NCBI GenBank assembly: GCA_017615615.1
Contig: JAFZZW010000082.1
Coordinates: 1 to 43,629, forward strand
Source: Bacteroidales bacterium
GTDB taxonomy: Bacteria; Bacteroidota; Bacteroidia; Bacteroidales; UBA932
Reading direction: 5' to 3'
DNA: 43,629 bases
In this document: positions 1-9,806 of the stretch, piece after piece
How the letters are laid out: each line of letters begins with the position of its first letter
Numbering within the stretch: the first letter of the stretch is position 1
Notes under the pieces: generated by a model
What the model was told of the DNA's origin: nothing
What the model saw: only the letters and a program-made list of their open reading frames with translations
The model's database searches: none
Translations under genes and position numbers: made by a program

Positions 1-858
1 AACATGCATTCGGTAATGCTGTTCTTCACGGACCAGGGCATCCGCTACTGCAAGAAGGTTTACGAGCTCCCCGAGGGCACGCGCACCAGCAAGGGCCGCG
101 CCGTCCAGAACCTCCTCTCCATCGACGCCGAGGACAAGATCCGCACCTACCTCAACATCCCCCTGCCCAAGAACGCGGACGCCGATGCCGAGCGCTACGT
201 GCTCCTCGTCACCAAGAAGGGTGTCATCAAGAAGACCGACCTGGCCGACTACACCAACTCCCGCAGCTTCAACAAGGGTATCCGCGCCATCAACATCCGC
301 GAGGGCGACGCCCTGCTCGACGCCCTGCTCACCGACGGCAACCATGAGATTATGATTGCCGCCCGCAAGGGCCGCTGCTGCCGCTTCGACGAGGCCGCCC
401 TCCGCTCCCTCGGCCGCAACAGCTCCGGTGTACGCGGTATCAACATCGACGAGGACGACGAGGTCATCGGCGCCCTCTCCGCCAACCCCGCAGATGCCGA
501 CTACTCATCCCGTACCGTGCTGGTAGTCAGCGAGAACGGCTTCGGCAAGCGTACCGACACCGAGGAGTACCGCAAGACTGCCCGCGGTGCCAAGGGAGTC
601 CGTACCATCAACATCACCGACAAAACTGGCCCGCTTGTTGCAATAAAGTCCGTAACTGAAGAAAACGACCTGATGATAATCAACAAATCCGGCCTCACGA
701 TCAGGATGCCGGTCACCGATATCAGAGTCGCCGGACGCGCCACCCAGGGCGTCAAGCTTATAAACATCCGCGAGGGGGACTCCATCGCCGCAGTCTGCCC
801 GGTACCCAAAGAAGAAGAGCAGGAATTTCCTGCTGACGGCGAAACTGCAGAAGAATAA
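1..858 (+). CDS. gyrA: DNA gyrase subunit A, C-terminal part (5' end outside window)
   Basis: This is the 3' end of gyrA; the frame is open from the first base, so the breakage-reunion domain lies upstream of the window. The visible 285 codons form the C-terminal beta-pinwheel that wraps DNA and lets gyrase introduce negative supercoils with ATP and GyrB. Repeated blades are visible as recurring motifs of the type GVRxINI, GIRAINI and GVKLINI, each followed by acidic 'EGD' or 'DED' turns. The tail after the last blade is acidic (about 20 residues rich in Glu), a common feature of gyrase A tails. A signal-peptide TPR gene follows 21 bases later on the same strand. The GyrA box itself should lie just upstream and is not visible. 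Seen: blades and tail. Known: family role. Confidence 0.96.
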   Translation, partial: NMHSVMLFFTDQGIRYCKKVYELPEGTRTSKGRAVQNLLSIDAEDKIRTYLNIPLPKNADADAERYVLLVTKKGVIKKTDLADYTNSRSFNKGIRAINIREGDALLDALLTDGNHEIMIAARKGRCCRFDEAALRSLGRNSSGVRGINIDEDDEVIGALSANPADADYSSRTVLVVSENGFGKRTDTEEYRKTARGAKGVRTINITDKTGPLVAIKSVTEENDLMIINKSGLTIRMPVTDIRVAGRATQGVKLINIREGDSIAAVCPVPKEEEQEFPADGETAEE

Positions 859-879
859 ACCAAAATACATTCAATAACG

Positions 880-2202
880 ATGAAACGAATTCTTATGGTG
901 CTGGCCTTCGTGGCCGCCTTCACCGCCGCCAATGCGCAGAGCGTGAAAAGTATCTCCGCAGCCACCTCCGCCCTGGAGAAGGCCAAGGCAGAAACTGAGA
1001 ACCCCAAGAAATCCGACAAGTTCGCAACATGGATCAAGTACGGCCAGGCCCTGATGAACGCAGAAACCGCACCTGCCGGCAACGGCTGGATCGGCGCGAG
1101 CCAGCAGGAGCTCCAGCTCGTCCTGAACGGCGAAAAGACCAGGGCATCCGAGACCGTAGTCCTCGGTGGCCAGCAGTATCAGAAGGATGTCTATGACACC
1201 CGCAACTACTATTACGTCGGACAGGGCCCTACGGCTCAGCTCATGATGATCGAGATTACGAGGCCTATCCTCGAGAACGCCCTTCCCATGGCTGCGGAGG
1301 CATATGCCAAGGCCGCATCCCTTGACGCCAAGGGCTCCAAGAACAAGGAAATCAAGACCGCCCTCGAGACCATCAACGGCAAGCTTGTCGAGAAGGCCTA
1401 TACCGCCTACACCCTCGGCAAAATGGCAAAGGCTTCCGAGCTGTTCGAGGCTGCCGCCACCGCCGCCGCATACGCTCCTCTCTGCGTGCTGGATACCAAT
1501 TCCATCTACAACGCCGGCTTTACCGCATGGGCCGCAGGCAATAACGACAGGGCCAAAACCCTCTTCTCCAAGTGCCTGGACGCAGGTTATTATTCCACCG
1601 ACGGTGAGGTTTTCGCCAAGCTGGCCGACATCGCAAACAAGGAAGGCAACGAGGCCAAGGGCGCCGAGTACCTTGAGGAGGGCTTCAAGAAGTTCCCTCA
1701 GAGCCAGTCGATCCTCGTAGGTCTCATCAACTACTATCTCACCAGCAACGGCAGCACGGACCGCCTCTTCGAGCTGCTCGACATGGCCAAGAAGAACGAA
1801 CCCACGAACGCCTCCCTGTATTACGTAGAGGGCAACATCTGCGAGAAGCTCGGCATGACCGACAAGGCCATCGCGGCATACAACAAGTGCTCCGAGATCG
1901 ATCCCAACTATGCATTCGGCTACATCGGAGAAGGCATCCTCTGGTACAACCTCGCCCTCAAATATCAGGAGGAGGCCCAGAACGAGATGGATTTCAAGAA
2001 GTACGACGTCCTCGAGGCCAAGTTCGTCGAGTCCCTCAAGAACTGCATCGCTCCTTTTGAGAAGGCTCTCGGAATGGTGAGCGACAAGTCCACCAAGGTG
2101 GGTATCGCAGAGTACCTCAAGAACGCCTGCTTCCGCTTCCGCGAGGAGCCCGGCTACGCCGACAAATATGCCACTTACAAGGCGATCGTCGACGGCAAAT
2201 AA
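880..2202 (+). CDS. Exported tetratricopeptide-repeat protein
   Basis: A 440-residue protein with an N-terminal signal peptide (MKRILMVLAF... cleaved after about residue 19 at ANAQ) followed by helical repeats. TPR-like pairs are clearest at about residues 165-200, 215-290 and 305-350 (for example 'YVEGNICEKLGMTDKAIAAY' and the following 'SEIDPNYAFGY'). TPR domains are protein-binding scaffolds, so a periplasmic or outer-membrane-associated role is inferred; no enzyme motif is visible. The gene follows gyrA by 21 bases and is probably co-transcribed with it. Its last 28 bases overlap the 3' end of the convergent CapA-like gene. Substrate and partner are unknown. Confidence 0.85.
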   Translation: MKRILMVLAFVAAFTAANAQSVKSISAATSALEKAKAETENPKKSDKFATWIKYGQALMNAETAPAGNGWIGASQQELQLVLNGEKTRASETVVLGGQQYQKDVYDTRNYYYVGQGPTAQLMMIEITRPILENALPMAAEAYAKAASLDAKGSKNKEIKTALETINGKLVEKAYTAYTLGKMAKASELFEAAATAAAYAPLCVLDTNSIYNAGFTAWAAGNNDRAKTLFSKCLDAGYYSTDGEVFAKLADIANKEGNEAKGAEYLEEGFKKFPQSQSILVGLINYYLTSNGSTDRLFELLDMAKKNEPTNASLYYVEGNICEKLGMTDKAIAAYNKCSEIDPNYAFGYIGEGILWYNLALKYQEEAQNEMDFKKYDVLEAKFVESLKNCIAPFEKALGMVSDKSTKVGIAEYLKNACFRFREEPGYADKYATYKAIVDGK

Positions 2203-3260
2203 CAGTCGATTCCGGTGGCTGCCCGGACCCGCTCCAGCGTAGCCATCATATTGTCAAAATCAGAAGGATTGAGCCATTCGCTCCGGCGGGTGGCCCATTC
2301 TTTTATAAAGACGGTAGCGTAACTCCGGGTGAGCATGTCCGGCAGCGTACACCACATCCAGTCCAGTTCCGGCTCGAGCATCAGCATTTCACCCGTTACA
2401 TGGTCGTGAACGAAACGCAGGGTGACGGCCAGCTCCAGGCGGGTGTTGGTGGCGCTCATATTGGATACGGCGTTGCCCATGGAATAGATTACCGGTACGC
2501 CGGCAATGTGCGTGGTGTCCTGTACTACGTGCGGATGTGCCCCCACCACGGCGCAACAGCCCTGCTTTGCAAGCCACCGGGCCCATTCAGCCTGGCTTTC
2601 GCTGTGCGTCAGCGAATACTCGACGCCCCAGTGGGGGAGCGCAACGATGAAATCGGCCCCACGGTCTTTTGCTTTCCGGATGGCGCGCCCGACGTCGTCC
2701 TTGCGCATGCGGAGGATGTCGGGGCTGGAGGTCTCGGGACCGATGTTGGTGCCGTAACTGAAGTTGACGAGGGCGACGCAGAGTCCGCGGCGGTGGAGCA
2801 TCAGCGGCTCGTCGCCCACGCCGGTGCAGCGGATGCCGAGCGAATCGGCCATGCGGTCGTAGACCCGCAAGGTGCGCTTGAATCCGGCAAGGCCCTTGTC
2901 CAGGACATGGTTGTTGGCGAGGAGAAAGACATCCGCGCCGCATCGGGCGACGTATTCCGGATATGAATCGGGCGTTGAAAATACCGGATAACCTGTGTAT
3001 GGCGGCCCTCCGAGAGGGAATTCCATGTTGGCCAGGCAGAAATCGGCCTGTGTCATAGCCGGGGAGATGTATTTGAGGAACCATTCCTGATCGTACTCCA
3101 GCTGGCGGCTGTGCATCATGACGTCTCCGATGATGAAGATGCTGGTGGTGTCGCGCATGCCGAACAGCGGACGGGCCTTGGGCATGGGGCAGATAAGCTG
3201 GGCGCCCGCGCTCAGTGACGCAGACAGGAATGCGAGGGCTATAATCAACTTTTTAAGCAC
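2175..3260 (-). CDS. CapA-family (PGA_cap) metallophosphoesterase-like protein
   Basis: A 361-residue exported protein of the poly-gamma-glutamate capsule synthesis/CapA family, which has a calcineurin-like phosphoesterase fold. Diagnostic motifs in order are IIGDVMMHSRQ (metal-binding Asp and His near the N-terminus), 'LANMEFPLGG', 'LANNHVLDKG' (Asn-His), 'HWGVEYS' and 'GAHPHVVQ' (C-terminal His pair), then 'YSMGN'. A signal peptide ends near SAGAQ. I chose the GTG at 3260 because it lies three bases after a TATATTTG promoter element and begins the signal peptide directly (MLKKLIIALAF); a TTG two codons upstream overlaps that element. Family members are linked to capsule or cell-surface polymer metabolism; the substrate here is unknown. 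No capsule genes lie alongside. Confidence 0.88.
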   Translation of the reverse strand: MLKKLIIALAFLSASLSAGAQLICPMPKARPLFGMRDTTSIFIIGDVMMHSRQLEYDQEWFLKYISPAMTQADFCLANMEFPLGGPPYTGYPVFSTPDSYPEYVARCGADVFLLANNHVLDKGLAGFKRTLRVYDRMADSLGIRCTGVGDEPLMLHRRGLCVALVNFSYGTNIGPETSSPDILRMRKDDVGRAIRKAKDRGADFIVALPHWGVEYSLTHSESQAEWARWLAKQGCCAVVGAHPHVVQDTTHIAGVPVIYSMGNAVSNMSATNTRLELAVTLRFVHDHVTGEMLMLEPELDWMWCTLPDMLTRSYATVFIKEWATRRSEWLNPSDFDNMMATLERVRAATGIDCYLPSTIAL

Positions 3261-3263
3261 GTG

Positions 3264-3271
3264 CAAATATA
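3264..3271 (-). promoter_or_regulatory. -7 element for the CapA-like gene
   Basis: TATATTTG on the minus strand, three bases upstream of the GTG start. It matches the Bacteroidota TAnnTTTG consensus. The expected transcription start falls at or next to the start codon, giving a leaderless or nearly leaderless message. No convincing -33 TTG is seen at the usual distance. Confidence 0.6.
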
Positions 3272-3282
3272 ATATTTTTAGT

Positions 3283-3290
3283 TAAATTTG
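3283..3290 (+). promoter_or_regulatory. -7 element for the SPOR lipoprotein gene
   Basis: TAAATTTG, six bases upstream of the ATG at 3297, back to back with the minus-strand element at 3264-3271. The expected transcription start is within a few bases of the ATG, leaving little room for a ribosome binding site. Confidence 0.6.
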
Positions 3291-3296
3291 CAGGTT

Positions 3297-3833
3297 ATGA
3301 GAAAGATGACACTTGTGATAGCGCTTGCGCTTGCGGCAAGCCTTGTCAGCGGCTGCGATTTCTTCCGCACCCTTGCCGGACGTCCTACATCCCGGGACAT
3401 CGAGGCAAAGCGCGCCCGGCTCGAGCTGGCAAGCCGGCGGGAGCAGGCCCGCCAGGATTCCCTCGCCCGCGTGAAGGCCGAGGAGGAGGCGCGCGCGCTT
3501 GCGGCGGTCGCCGATTCCCTTCATGCCATCGACACACTCACGCATATAGGCAAGCTGCACAAGGCCTCGTCGTATGTCAATATCCCGGCAAAGCGGCTTC
3601 GCAGCCCGTACGCCGTTGTCGTGGGCGTTTTCTCTACGGAGGCCAACGCCGAGCGCCTGGCAAAGCGCTATGAGGCGGAGGGCTTCGAGGCATACGTCCT
3701 CAAGTATTACAGTTCGCTCTGCGCCGTGCTGGTGTCGCCCTGCGACAAGATTGCCGACGCCCTCTCCGCATACCGCCGCGTGCGCGCACTGCCGTACGCA
3801 TCCAAAGAAACCTGGGTCCTGAGCAATGATTAA
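3297..3833 (+). CDS. SPOR-domain lipoprotein
   Basis: A 178-residue protein. A lipoprotein signal ends at Cys20 (LVSGC). A charged Ala/Glu/Arg-rich helix that may form a coiled coil spans about residues 33-75. A C-terminal SPOR domain covers about residues 102-176 ('YAVVVGVFSTEANAERLAKR', then 'YVLKYY' and 'CAVLVSP'). SPOR domains bind denuded peptidoglycan glycan strands and often mark cell-division or envelope proteins. The ATG at 3297 is chosen because it gives a clean signal peptide and sits just after the TAAATTTG element; a TTG nine bases upstream lies inside the element. Its stop overlaps the start of the next gene by eight bases, so the two are probably translationally coupled. Confidence 0.88.
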   Translation: MRKMTLVIALALAASLVSGCDFFRTLAGRPTSRDIEAKRARLELASRREQARQDSLARVKAEEEARALAAVADSLHAIDTLTHIGKLHKASSYVNIPAKRLRSPYAVVVGVFSTEANAERLAKRYEAEGFEAYVLKYYSSLCAVLVSPCDKIADALSAYRRVRALPYASKETWVLSND

Positions 3834-5154
3834 ACGCCTTACCGCCATCCTTCTTGCCCTGCTGCCCGTCGTAGCTTCCGCGCAGTTCCGTACCCCGTCG
3901 TACGGAGACCTCTCGGACAGCGAGATGGTGCGGGCGATGAAGGAAGACGTGTCCGTCCTGGCGGGTTCCGCGCTGGAGGGACGCGCCGCCGGCAGCGAGG
4001 GCGAGAACGAGGCCGCGCGCTATATGTCGGCGCGCCTCGCCGAGTCGGGCGCCGACCTTCTGTACGGCCCGGACGGAGACCTGTTCGGTCTCAAGGGCGC
4101 GGCCGGCGATACCCTGCGCTCCCATAACGTCGCGGCATTCATCCCGGGCTCGGACCCCAAACTCAAGGACAAATACCTTGTGGTCTTCGCCCGGCTGGAC
4201 AATCTCGGCACCGCCTCCGTCTGCGTCGACGGCGAGCCGCGCACCAGGATTTTCTACGGCGCCAACGGCAACGCCTCCGGCCTCGCGATGCTCATCCAGC
4301 TCGCAGGGATGCTCGAAACCAACCGCGTCCTGCTGGGGCGCAGCATTCTGCTAGCCGCTTTCGGCGCGTCCGTGCCCGACATGGCCGGCAGCTGGTATTT
4401 CCTCAACCGTTCCTTCAGCGACGTTGCCAATATAGATGCCGCCGTGGAGCTGGAGATGCTCGGTACCGGCGCTGCAGGATTCTATGCCTACACCGCGTCC
4501 AACGCAGACCTCAACGCCACCGTAACCGCCCTGTCGGCCACCCTTCAGCCGGTGCATCCCAAGCTGGTGGCTCCCGAGCCCTGCGCGGCGGACCACAGGA
4601 TTTTCTACGACCGCCGCATTCCCACCGTGATGTTCACTTCCGGAATGTACCCAGAATACAACAGCGAGCGGGATACGCCGTCCGTGCTGGAATACGACTG
4701 GATGGAGCGTGAGGTGGAGTACATATACAATTTCATCGTCGAGCTGTCGCAGCGTCAGGCTCCCGAGTTCGACCCTTCAAAAGCCGCCGCAGAGCTGTAT
4801 CTGGGCGATTCGTCCTCCGTGGTGGCTTATTACGACTGCGACGTCCGTCCCACATTCCTCGGCAGCGCAGACCCTTCGGTATTCCTCAAAAAATGGGTGT
4901 ACCAGTACCTCAAATATCCGCAGCAGGCAGTCCGCGAGGGCATCCAGGGGCGCGTGCTGGTGGATTTCGTCATCGACGAAAAGGGCCGCGTGACCGATGT
5001 CAAGGCCGTCCGCAGTCCTCACCCCCTGCTTGAGGAGGAGGCCCTGCGCGTCATCAAGGCGTCCCCCGACTGGAAGCCCGGAAGGATCAAAGGCAAGAAG
5101 GTCAAGGCCCAGATGTCCCTCAACGTTGAATTCCGACTGGAAAAGAAGAAATAA
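3826..5154 (+). CDS. Degenerate M28 peptidase-like protein with TonB C-terminal domain
   Basis: A 442-residue exported protein (signal peptide ends near ASAQ, residue 20). Residues about 30-310 follow the M28 aminopeptidase fold, with an N-terminal '[17 protein letters not shown]' segment. The metal ligands have been replaced: the HxD motif reads RLD (residues 123-125), the bridging Asp of GADDNASG is Asn147 (GANGNASG), the EE pair is absent ([10 protein letters not shown], 180-189), the Asp of the 'DM' motif is Glu210, and the last His is Asn279 (EYNSERDT). It is therefore probably a binding protein, not a peptidase. Residues about 355-437 form a TonB C-terminal domain ([20 protein letters not shown]). 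It overlaps the SPOR gene by eight bases, and leuS starts six bases after its stop. Confidence 0.82.
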   Translation: MIKRLTAILLALLPVVASAQFRTPSYGDLSDSEMVRAMKEDVSVLAGSALEGRAAGSEGENEAARYMSARLAESGADLLYGPDGDLFGLKGAAGDTLRSHNVAAFIPGSDPKLKDKYLVVFARLDNLGTASVCVDGEPRTRIFYGANGNASGLAMLIQLAGMLETNRVLLGRSILLAAFGASVPDMAGSWYFLNRSFSDVANIDAAVELEMLGTGAAGFYAYTASNADLNATVTALSATLQPVHPKLVAPEPCAADHRIFYDRRIPTVMFTSGMYPEYNSERDTPSVLEYDWMEREVEYIYNFIVELSQRQAPEFDPSKAAAELYLGDSSSVVAYYDCDVRPTFLGSADPSVFLKKWVYQYLKYPQQAVREGIQGRVLVDFVIDEKGRVTDVKAVRSPHPLLEEEALRVIKASPDWKPGRIKGKKVKAQMSLNVEFRLEKKK

Positions 5155-5159
5155 CAGAT

Positions 5160-7889
5160 ATGGATTACGATTTCAAGTCAATCGAAAGCAAATGGCAGCG
5201 GCGCTGGGCGCAGAACAAGACGTTCGCGGCCCGCGAAGACCATTCCAAGCCCAAGTTCTACGTACTCGACATGTTCCCGTATCCCTCCGGTGCAGGTCTC
5301 CACGTAGGTCATCCCCTGGGATACATTGCAAGCGACATCTACTCCCGCTTCAAACGCCTGAAGGGCTTCAACGTCCTGCACCCCATGGGGTACGACGCCT
5401 TCGGGCTTCCTGCGGAGCAGTACGCCATACAGACCGGCCAGCACCCGGAAAAGACAACCACGGACAACATCAACCGCTACCGCGGACAGCTGGACCGCAT
5501 AGGCTTCTCCTACGACTGGGACCGCGAGGTCCGCACCTGCGACCCCGCCTATTACAAATGGACCCAGTGGGCGTTCCTCAAACTGTTCGGCAGCTGGTAC
5601 GACCCCGCCCTTGACAAGGCCCGCCCCATCGAAGAGCTTACAAGGAAGTTCGAAACCACCGGATACGAGGATGTAACCCCGGACGTCTGGGCCGCCGCCG
5701 ACGATAAGAAGAAGTCCGACATCCTGATGCGCTACCGCATTGCCTATCAGGGCGAAACCTCCGTCAACTGGTGCGAAGGCCTGGGTACCGTTCTTGCCAA
5801 CGACGAGGTCAAGGACGGCCTGTCGGTACGCGGAGGATTCCCCGTGGAGCAGAAGAAGATGACGCAGTGGCAGCTGCGCGTCTCGGCTTATGCCGGCCGT
5901 CTGCTGGAGTCGCTGGACAAACTCCAGTGGAGCGATTCGCTCAAGGAGATGCAGCGCAACTGGATCGGACGGTCCGACGGCTGCGAGGTGGTTTTCAACA
6001 CCGAATGCGACGGCCGCCAGCTGCCGATAACCATCTTCACCACCCGCGTGGACACCATCTTCGGCGTGACCTTCATGGTCCTTGCGCCAGAGAGCGAACT
6101 GGTCGATGCCCTCACATCCGAAGGCCAGCGCGCCGCCGTCGAGGCGTACGTCCGCGAGGTACGCAAGAAGACCGAGCGCGAGAGGATCGCGGAGACCAAG
6201 GCGGTCACCGGCGTCTTCTCCGGGGCGTACGGCATCAACCCTCTTACCGGCGAAAAGATTCCCGTCTGGATTTCCGAATACGTGCTTGCCGGATACGGTA
6301 CCGGCGCCATCATGGCCGTTCCCGCCCACGACAGCCGCGATTACGCATTCGCCCGCAAATTCAACCTGCCCATAGTTCCCATAATCGAGGGCTGCGACGT
6401 GAGCGAGCAGTCGTTCGACGCCAAGGAGGGCATAATGTGCAACTCCGGTTTCCTCAACGGCATGCAGGTGCGCGAGGCTATCGAGGCCGCCAAAGACTAC
6501 GTGGAGCAGAAGGACCTGGGCCGCAGGAAGACCAACTGGCGCCTGCGCGACGCCATTTTCTCCCGTCAGCGCTACTGGGGCGAGCCTTTCCCCATCTATT
6601 ACAAGGACGGCATCCCGTGCCCCATACCGGAAAGCGAACTCCCGCTGCGCCTGCCGGAAATCGATTCCTACAAGCCCACCGGCGAGGCGCCGCTTGCCCG
6701 CGCCAAGGACTGGACCTGGCACGGCTATCCCCTGGAGACATCCACCATGCCCGGTTTCGCCGGCTCCAGCGCCTATTATCTCCGGTACATGGATCCCCAT
6801 AACGACGAGACTCTCGTAAGCCGCAGCGCCAACGAATACTGGCGCAGCGTCGACCTTTACGTCGGCGGCACCGAGCATGCCACCGGCCACCTCATCTATT
6901 CCCGTTTCTGGAACAAGTTCCTCTACGACCTCGGTTACGTGTGCGAGGACGAACCTTTCCGCAAACTGGTCAACCAGGGCATGATTCAGGGCCGCTCCAA
7001 CTTCGTCTACAGGGTGGTGGGGACCAACACCTTCGTCTCCCTCGGCCTCAAGGACAAGTACGAGACCACCGAGATCCATGTCGATGTGAACATAGTCCAC
7101 GCCGACAGGCTCGACCTCGACGCCTTCCGCGCCTGGAGGCCCGAATTCGCCGACGCCGAATTCATCCTGGAGGACGGCGAGTACCGCTGCGGATGGGCCA
7201 TAGAGAAGATGAGCAAGTCCATGTACAACGTCGTCAACCCCGACCTCATCTGCGACACTTATGGCGCCGACACCCTGCGTCTGTACGAGATGTTCCTCGG
7301 TCCCGTGGAGCAGAGCAAGCCCTGGGACACCAAGGGCATCGACGGAGTAGACCGCTTCCTGCGCAAGTTCTGGCGCCTGTTCTACAACCGCAGCGAGTGG
7401 CTGGTGACCGACGAAGAGCCGTCAAAGGATGAGCTCAAGGTGCTCCACAAACTCATCGGCAAGGAGCAGGAAGACATAGAGAACTTCTCTTACAATACAA
7501 CCATCAGCGCATTCATGATAGCCGTCAGCGACCTCACGTCGCTCGGCTGCAGCAAGCGCGCTGTCCTGGAGCCCCTTGTCGTCCTGCTGAGCCCCTTCGC
7601 TCCCCATATCACTGAGGAGCTCTGGGAACGCCTGGGACACGACGGCTCCGTGGCCGATGCCTGTTTCCCCGAGTTCATCCCTGCCCTGGCGGCGGAAGAC
7701 AACGTAACCTATCCGGTGCAGTTCAACGGCAAGATGCGTTTTACCGTGGATATGCCCCGCAGTGCCTCCGTGCAGGAGGTCGAGGCCGCCGTGCGCGCCG
7801 CCGAGCTCACTCCCAAGTACGTGGGCGACCAGAGCATCGTCAAGGTAATCGTGGTGCCCGGGCGCATCGTCAACGTAGTCGTCAAATGA
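5160..7889 (+). CDS. leuS: Leucyl-tRNA synthetase
   Basis: A 909-residue class I aminoacyl-tRNA synthetase that charges tRNA-Leu with leucine in the cytoplasm. The HIGH signature appears as HVGH (residues 48-51, in [15 protein letters not shown]) and KMSKS occurs at about residue 683 (EKMSKSMYN). The CP1 editing domain lies between them, with the threonine-rich '[15 protein letters not shown]' and '[15 protein letters not shown]' motifs expected of an active editing site. Later come '[13 protein letters not shown]' and the anticodon-binding C-terminal region. The start ATG is six bases after the upstream stop. Its stop overlaps the next start as ATGA. Full length and apparently intact. Confidence 0.98.
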   Translation: MDYDFKSIESKWQRRWAQNKTFAAREDHSKPKFYVLDMFPYPSGAGLHVGHPLGYIASDIYSRFKRLKGFNVLHPMGYDAFGLPAEQYAIQTGQHPEKTTTDNINRYRGQLDRIGFSYDWDREVRTCDPAYYKWTQWAFLKLFGSWYDPALDKARPIEELTRKFETTGYEDVTPDVWAAADDKKKSDILMRYRIAYQGETSVNWCEGLGTVLANDEVKDGLSVRGGFPVEQKKMTQWQLRVSAYAGRLLESLDKLQWSDSLKEMQRNWIGRSDGCEVVFNTECDGRQLPITIFTTRVDTIFGVTFMVLAPESELVDALTSEGQRAAVEAYVREVRKKTERERIAETKAVTGVFSGAYGINPLTGEKIPVWISEYVLAGYGTGAIMAVPAHDSRDYAFARKFNLPIVPIIEGCDVSEQSFDAKEGIMCNSGFLNGMQVREAIEAAKDYVEQKDLGRRKTNWRLRDAIFSRQRYWGEPFPIYYKDGIPCPIPESELPLRLPEIDSYKPTGEAPLARAKDWTWHGYPLETSTMPGFAGSSAYYLRYMDPHNDETLVSRSANEYWRSVDLYVGGTEHATGHLIYSRFWNKFLYDLGYVCEDEPFRKLVNQGMIQGRSNFVYRVVGTNTFVSLGLKDKYETTEIHVDVNIVHADRLDLDAFRAWRPEFADAEFILEDGEYRCGWAIEKMSKSMYNVVNPDLICDTYGADTLRLYEMFLGPVEQSKPWDTKGIDGVDRFLRKFWRLFYNRSEWLVTDEEPSKDELKVLHKLIGKEQEDIENFSYNTTISAFMIAVSDLTSLGCSKRAVLEPLVVLLSPFAPHITEELWERLGHDGSVADACFPEFIPALAAEDNVTYPVQFNGKMRFTVDMPRSASVQEVEAAVRAAELTPKYVGDQSIVKVIVVPGRIVNVVVK

Positions 7890-8809
7890 AAAAGAAGACG
7901 CTGATAACTATCTGGGAGTATATCACCCTTACCGTGGCGTGCTTCATCTTCGCCATGTCATGGGAGTGCTTCATGATTCCCAACGGCATGTCGGCGGGCG
8001 GCATGATGGGCCTTTGCACGGTCATCCAATATGCAACCGGCGGCTTCCTGCAGGCCCAGTATTCATATATAGTCATCAATGCGGCCCTGATCATAACCGC
8101 CGTGTTCGCCATGGGCATAGGTTTCGGCTTCAAGACCATCTACTGCATCGCCATGTCGACCATTGCCATGCAGATATTGTCGTCCGTGCCGGCTCTTCAT
8201 TCGGTGGCGGGAGAGTTCTTCTACATCCGCGAGACTCTTCTGATTCCCATTTTCGCCGGCGTGCTGGAGTCCGTCGGCCTGGGCCTTACCCTCCGCTACG
8301 GCGGAAGTACCGGCGGTACGGACATCATTGCCCTGATGGTCAACAAGTACTGGCCGGTATCGCTCAGCACGGTGTTCTTCATCTCCGACTTCGTGATAGT
8401 GGCGCTGCTGCTGTTCCTCCCGGACAAGAACTTCGCCGACGCCTGCTACGGTCTGGTGGAAATAGTGACCTTCACCCTCATGATAGACATGGTGGTGGGA
8501 GGCAAGAAGTCTTCCTACCAGCTCCTGGTCTTCTCCGACAAGTTCCAGGAAATTGCGGATTACATAGCGGTGCGGATGGAGAGGGGAGTGACGGTGCTGC
8601 AGGCCAGGGGATGGTACACCAAGAAGGACAGGGAGGTCCTGCTTATCCTTATCAGCCAGAAGGAGTTCCCTGCGCTTTCCAGGGTAATAAAAGACATCGA
8701 TCCGCGGGCGTTCATGTCCGTTTCTCCCACCCATAACGTCTATGGCGAGGGCTTCGAGGAGATAAAGGCCGGCATTCACACCAAGAAGAAAAACAATGGC
8801 ACTGAGTAA
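7886..8809 (+). CDS. YitT-family membrane protein (first of a tandem pair)
   Basis: A 307-residue integral membrane protein. About five or six hydrophobic segments fill residues 10-190, with the conserved YitT signatures '[17 protein letters not shown]' and '[18 protein letters not shown]'. A C-terminal soluble DUF2179-like domain covers about residues 205-295 ('[20 protein letters not shown]'). The family is widespread in Firmicutes and Bacteroidota; its transport substrate is not established. The start overlaps the leuS stop (ATGA), and the end overlaps the second YitT gene by 14 bases, so leuS-yitT-yitT is probably a single transcript. Confidence 0.9.
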   Translation: MKKKTLITIWEYITLTVACFIFAMSWECFMIPNGMSAGGMMGLCTVIQYATGGFLQAQYSYIVINAALIITAVFAMGIGFGFKTIYCIAMSTIAMQILSSVPALHSVAGEFFYIRETLLIPIFAGVLESVGLGLTLRYGGSTGGTDIIALMVNKYWPVSLSTVFFISDFVIVALLLFLPDKNFADACYGLVEIVTFTLMIDMVVGGKKSSYQLLVFSDKFQEIADYIAVRMERGVTVLQARGWYTKKDREVLLILISQKEFPALSRVIKDIDPRAFMSVSPTHNVYGEGFEEIKAGIHTKKKNNGTE

Positions 8810-9722
8810 GAAAAAAGTATTCACCTTCCTCAAGGAGTACTCCATCATGACGCTGGGAATCTTCCTGTACGTCCTTGGATGGAGCCTGTTCCTCATCCCC
8901 AACAACCTTGTCGGCGGGGGAGTGTCCGGCGCGGCGTCCATAGTGCAGTATGCGACCGGCGGCGCCATCAAGATAGGTACCACCTACTTCGTGGTGAATG
9001 CGATTTTGCTGGTCATAGGCATGATCACCCTCGGAAAGGGTTTCGGAGGCAAGACCATATATGCCGTGGTACTGGCCTCCATCGGCCTGAACGTCCTGCA
9101 GACGGTGATTCCGGCGGAGATTACCCAGATTCTTGCGGTCGACAACGGCAAGCTGATGAGCACCATCATGGGCGCAATCGCCACCGGTACCGGCATCGGG
9201 ATGGCCATGTCCCAGGGCGGAAGCACCGGCGGAACCGACATCATAGCCCTTGTGGTCAACGAGTACCGCAACGTATCTCCGGGGCGCATGATCCTGGTGA
9301 TGGACGTGGTGATAATCCTGTCGTCCATACTGGTGCCTTCCTATACGGCCGACGGCAGCCTGTTGCCTTGGCCGGAGAAGATCACCACCGTGGTTTACGG
9401 TTTCCTGCTCGTGGTAATCAACAGCACCGTGCTGGACCTTTACCTGTCCGGCAGCCGCCAGTCCGTCCAGCTGTTCATCCTCTCTCAGAAATACGCCGAG
9501 ATTGCCGACAGAATTACCAATGAGCTGCATCGCGGCGTAACGGTTCTCGACGGCAAAGGCTGGTACACCAAGCAGTCCTCCGAGGTCCTTATGGTTATTA
9601 CCCGCAGGACCGACGTGAGCCTTCTGCTGCGCATGATAAAATCCGTCGACCCCAACGCTTTCCTGTCCGTCACATCGGTCACGGGGGTTTACGGGAAGGG
9701 CTTCGACCGGATAAAAAAATAA
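8796..9722 (+). CDS. YitT-family membrane protein (second of a tandem pair)
   Basis: A 308-residue paralogue of the preceding gene with the same layout: hydrophobic segments over residues 15-200, signatures 'WSLFLIPNNLVGGGVSG' and '[19 protein letters not shown]', and a C-terminal domain with 'LHRGVTVLDGKGWYTKQSSE'. The sequences are clearly related but well diverged, so the duplication is old. The start lies 14 bases inside the upstream gene in a different frame. Two different subunits could form a heteromer; this is inference. The gene ends the leuS operon, and a regulator gene follows with its own promoter element. Confidence 0.9.
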   Translation: MALSKKKVFTFLKEYSIMTLGIFLYVLGWSLFLIPNNLVGGGVSGAASIVQYATGGAIKIGTTYFVVNAILLVIGMITLGKGFGGKTIYAVVLASIGLNVLQTVIPAEITQILAVDNGKLMSTIMGAIATGTGIGMAMSQGGSTGGTDIIALVVNEYRNVSPGRMILVMDVVIILSSILVPSYTADGSLLPWPEKITTVVYGFLLVVINSTVLDLYLSGSRQSVQLFILSQKYAEIADRITNELHRGVTVLDGKGWYTKQSSEVLMVITRRTDVSLLLRMIKSVDPNAFLSVTSVTGVYGKGFDRIKK

Positions 9723-9790
9723 GTTTCAAAACTTACGTAAACTCTTTTTCTTACCCCGCAGCGGTCCTCTTCTTTGTCGGAACCAAGATT

Positions 9791-9798
9791 TATTTTTG
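9791..9798 (+). promoter_or_regulatory. -7 element for the AraC-type gene
   Basis: TATTTTTG eight bases upstream of the ATG at 9807, matching TAnnTTTG. The predicted 5' leader is only a few bases. No well-spaced -33 TTG is visible. Confidence 0.5.
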
Positions 9799-9806
9799 GT
9801 TCCGCT

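Noticed and set aside
5178-7100. 640-codon open frame on the minus strand opposite leuS
   Set aside because: It is antisense to a clear leuS with both signature motifs, has no family motif and no promoter, and is explained by high GC with few stops in that frame.
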